Positions 12,472 through 14,711 of a stretch of 14,711 nucleotides of DNA are shown here, one piece after another (position 1 is the stretch's first letter; each line of letters starts with the position of its first letter). Location: positions 1 to 14,711 of the forward strand of contig CAJXEF010000037.1 in the NCBI GenBank assembly GCA_913052545.1, written 5' to 3'. The position numbers and the translations under genes are program-made. Below the pieces are notes generated by a model. That model did not search any database. It worked only from the letters and a program-made list of their open reading frames with translations, and was not told where the DNA came from. The stretch is from an uncultured Chloroflexota bacterium. Its GTDB lineage: Bacteria; Chloroflexota; Dehalococcoidia; UBA3495.

Positions 12472-13757
12472 ATCCCACCTTCGACATCTAGTTTCTTTGC
12501 TCCAATATCCGAACGATAATACGCGTTCTCAAAACGTATTTTTGTCACCCTGTTATAAGCATTTTTACGGGCTTCGTCCCAATCTGATCCCCATCCTAAA
12601 ACCGTTAACACCCTACCTCCATCGGTGACAACAGAATCACTACTATCAGCCGAAAACCATTTGGTACCCGCATGAAATACATATGAATTCGGCGTATCAG
12701 CGTAAAGCCCACTAACGGGATATCCCGTTTGGTAATTCACGGGATAACCACCTGATGCTAAAACCACTGCCACATGCGGCGTAGTATCCCAGCGCAGATC
12801 AACTTGTTCTAGGGTACCTTCAACACATGCCTTCATTACCTCTAAGAGATCGGACCTCACTAAAGAGACAATTATCTGAGCTTCAGGGTCACCAAATCTA
12901 CAGTTAAACTCGAGGGTTTTTATACCTGTGCTAGTAATCATCAGGCCCGCATACAAAATACCCTTATACGTGCTACCTTCTTTTTTAAGCTGATTTACGA
13001 CTGGTTCAAAAACCATATCTAGAACAATACGATGCAATTCTTCTGTCCAAAAGTCAGGTGGGCCAAAACAACCCATACCACCTGTGTTCAGACCTACGTC
13101 TCCATTACCAATTTTTTTATAATCGCATGCTGCTACCAAAGGTGAGATAGTTCGACCATCAGTAAAACCGAATACGGACACCTCCTGTCCTTGTAAAAAT
13201 TCCTCAATAACGACGGTGATACCGGATTCACCAAATATTTTGTCTTCCATGCAGGTCCGGATAGCGTTAACGGCATCATCATACGTTTGGCAAATTATGA
13301 CTCCCTTGCCGGCTGCTAATCCGTCTGCCTTAACAACAATTGGGTAACAACAAGTTTCCGCGAAGGTCAGGGCTAGGCCCAGATCGGTGAAAATCTCAAA
13401 TTTTGGGCTGGGCACATCGGCATCTTGCATTACACGTCTGGCAAAACTCTTGCTAGATTCTATTCGTGCAGCAGATTGAGTTGGACCGAAGGCAGCAACT
13501 CCGGCTCGAGTCAAAGTATCCACTATCCCATTCGCTAGTGGAATCTCGGGACCAACCACAACCAGATCAATCTCCAGATCCCGAGCAGTTTTGGCCACTT
13601 CATCATTGTCCTCAATGTTTATCTGAAGGTTAGTTGCAATTTCAGAAGTGCCCGCATTTCCCCTGGCTACCCAGAGACGCTCTAACTTAGAACTCTCGAG
13701 AATACCTCGTGCCAACGCGTGTTCCCTTCCGCCAGAACCTAAAATGAGAACCTTCAC
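12447..13757 (-). CDS. purD: phosphoribosylamine-glycine ligase (PurD)
   Basis: PurD (GAR synthetase) joins phosphoribosylamine and glycine with ATP. From the chosen start the 436-aa protein has the N-domain loop GSGGREHA (7-14), VVGPEIPLANG, the ATP-grasp segment YPIVVKADGLAAGKGV with the ATP-binding Lys, the ATP-grasp glycine loop NTGGMGCFGP, the PurD signature RFGDPEAQ, and a C-domain with GGYPVNYQTGYPV and HAGTKW. The length is close to E. coli PurD (429 aa). I chose GTG at 13755-13757. GAGG (13766-13769) lies 8 nt before it, and it starts 16 nt after the guaA stop; the open frame back to 13817 would add 20 residues without family support. It overlaps the next gene by 25 nt. Confidence 0.95.
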   Translation of the reverse strand: MKVLILGSGGREHALARGILESSKLERLWVARGNAGTSEIATNLQINIEDNDEVAKTARDLEIDLVVVGPEIPLANGIVDTLTRAGVAAFGPTQSAARIESSKSFARRVMQDADVPSPKFEIFTDLGLALTFAETCCYPIVVKADGLAAGKGVIICQTYDDAVNAIRTCMEDKIFGESGITVVIEEFLQGQEVSVFGFTDGRTISPLVAACDYKKIGNGDVGLNTGGMGCFGPPDFWTEELHRIVLDMVFEPVVNQLKKEGSTYKGILYAGLMITSTGIKTLEFNCRFGDPEAQIIVSLVRSDLLEVMKACVEGTLEQVDLRWDTTPHVAVVLASGGYPVNYQTGYPVSGLYADTPNSYVFHAGTKWFSADSSDSVVTDGGRVLTVLGWGSDWDEARKNAYNRVTKIRFENAYYRSDIGAKKLDVEGGMWAPTTTI

Positions 13758-13773
13758 TAACTCAACCTCAGTA

Positions 13774-14711
13774 TTATTCCCATTCAATCGTTCCAGGTGG
13801 TTTACTGGTAATGTCATATACTACTCTATTCACCCCTGAAACCTCGTTAACAATCCGGTTAGATATGCGTCCAAGTAATTCATATGGTAACCGTACCCAA
13901 TCAGCTGTCATCGCATCATCACTCGACACCGCTCTAATGGCACATACGTATCCATAAGTACGAAAATCCCCCATAACACCTACGGTTCTACTATCACTAA
14001 GGACAGCAAAACTCTGCCATATGTCTTCATACAAGCCAGCAGACCATATCTCTTCACTAACTATGGTATCGCAACCCCGTAGGATGTTTAGCTTTTCTAC
14101 CGTGACCTCACCAATAATCCTGATCGCCAATCCCGGGCCAGGGAAAGGTTGTCGCAACACGATCTCTCGTGGAAGCCCCAACTCAAGGCCAACTTCCCTA
14201 ACCTCATCTTTAAACAGATACCTTAGGGGCTCAACTAAAGATAGCTTCATGTTCTCGGGTAGAGCACCAACGTTATGATGGGTTTTTATACGGGCAGAGT
14301 TGCCACTATCAGAAGTTTCACTCTCTATCACATCCGGATATAAAGTTCCTTGAGCCAGAAATTCTGCATTACTTAAATCTGGTGCTACATCTTCAAATAC
14401 CCGTATAAATTCTTCACCAATTATCTTACGTTTTGCTTCTGGATCTACCGTGCCCTCCAACTTACTTAGAAATCTATCTTCGGCATCTACATAGAGTAGG
14501 TTTAGTCCAAAATTATCTTGGTAGGTTTTTTGTACACCTTCAGCTTCACCTGCCCTCAGAAGCCCGTTATTGACGAAAACACAGGTCAGTCGATCACCTA
14601 TGGCTCGATTCATCAGTAATGCAGTGACTGCCGAATCAACGCCACCCGATAAAGCACAGATAACCTGTCCATTACCTACTTGTTGACGGATCCTATTACA
14701 AGCGGATTGAA
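13774..14711 (-). CDS. guaA: GMP synthase (glutamine-hydrolysing), C-terminal part
   Basis: GuaA converts XMP to GMP with ATP and glutamine-derived ammonia. Only the C-terminal part is inside the window; the frame stays open to the right edge, so the glutamine amidotransferase domain should lie beyond it. Visible are the PP-loop SGGVDSAV of the ATP pyrophosphatase domain (about 14626-14649), [75 protein letters not shown], and the dimerisation-domain ending [18 protein letters not shown]. The ending is nearly that of E. coli GuaA, so the C-terminus is intact. It appears to be upstream of, and cotranscribed with, purD (16-nt gap). Confidence 0.96.
   Translation of the reverse strand, partial: QSACNRIRQQVGNGQVICALSGGVDSAVTALLMNRAIGDRLTCVFVNNGLLRAGEAEGVQKTYQDNFGLNLLYVDAEDRFLSKLEGTVDPEAKRKIIGEEFIRVFEDVAPDLSNAEFLAQGTLYPDVIESETSDSGNSARIKTHHNVGALPENMKLSLVEPLRYLFKDEVREVGLELGLPREIVLRQPFPGPGLAIRIIGEVTVEKLNILRGCDTIVSEEIWSAGLYEDIWQSFAVLSDSRTVGVMGDFRTYGYVCAIRAVSSDDAMTADWVRLPYELLGRISNRIVNEVSGVNRVVYDITSKPPGTIEWE

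Noticed and set aside
13758..13817. Extension of purD upstream to ATG 13815-13817
   Set aside because: It would overlap guaA by 44 nt and add residues not seen in PurD; GTG 13757 with GAGG upstream gives the normal N-terminus.
1..14711. Mobile element, phage, CRISPR array, tRNA or rRNA
   Set aside because: I saw no transposase, integrase, regularly spaced direct repeats, or tRNA/rRNA-like sequence on either strand; the gene content is ordinary chromosomal.

Overview
The window looks like chromosomal DNA of a free-living bacterium of moderate to low GC. It has ordinary housekeeping genes, tight spacing and GGAGG-type ribosome binding sites. A DUF3105 protein, an Asp-box propeller of the kind abundant in marine Chloroflexota, and MinD/MinE together suggest a Chloroflexota (Dehalococcoidia / SAR202-like) genome. 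That placement is inference from gene content, not from a marker gene. I see no phage, transposon, CRISPR array, tRNA or rRNA.

Left part, plus strand (1-5599). The possible 3' end of an unidentified gene overlaps the start of minD, followed by minE (8-nt overlap); no minC is visible. A hairpin covers the minE stop. Next come an MFS transporter (TTG start) and, 13 nt later, a HemL-like class III aminotransferase. It converges on a small minus-strand antibiotic-biosynthesis-monooxygenase (ABM) protein with a 2-nt gap. The ABM gene and a plus-strand glutaredoxin-like gene diverge from a shared region where both promoters are readable (TTGTCT-17-TATAAT on minus, ATGACA-17-TAGAAT on plus). A second thioredoxin-fold protein with a single active-site cysteine follows. 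A strong hairpin at 5633-5667 separates the two halves.

Right part, minus strand (14711 down to 5692). This is a purine biosynthesis cluster read right to left: guaA (3' part only), purD, an unrecognised 191-aa gene, an unrecognised acidic 151-aa gene, purE, a HAD phosphatase, purB, purC, a membrane-anchored DUF3105 protein, purS, and an Asp-box propeller. PurD acts early (PRA to GAR). PurS is the small subunit of FGAM synthase. PurE, PurC and PurB carry AIR/N5-CAIR through CAIR, SAICAR and AICAR, and PurB also completes AMP. GuaA makes GMP. purF, purL, purQ, purM, purN, purK and purH are not in the window. Five genes in the cluster have no obvious purine role.

Main points of interest. (1) purE appears to start at a CTG codon behind a perfect AGGAGG; the only ATG would remove the first beta strand. 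(2) The same PurE has Tyr where the family has its catalytic His (SAYRNP instead of SAHRTP), and lacks the His of the GGAAHLPG segment. (3) Near-identical GAAC-N4-GTTC palindromes lie about 30 nt upstream of purS and purE. (4) A perfect 11-bp hairpin inside the aminotransferase gene may terminate the convergent ABM transcript. (5) Two unrecognised genes are embedded in the purine cluster.
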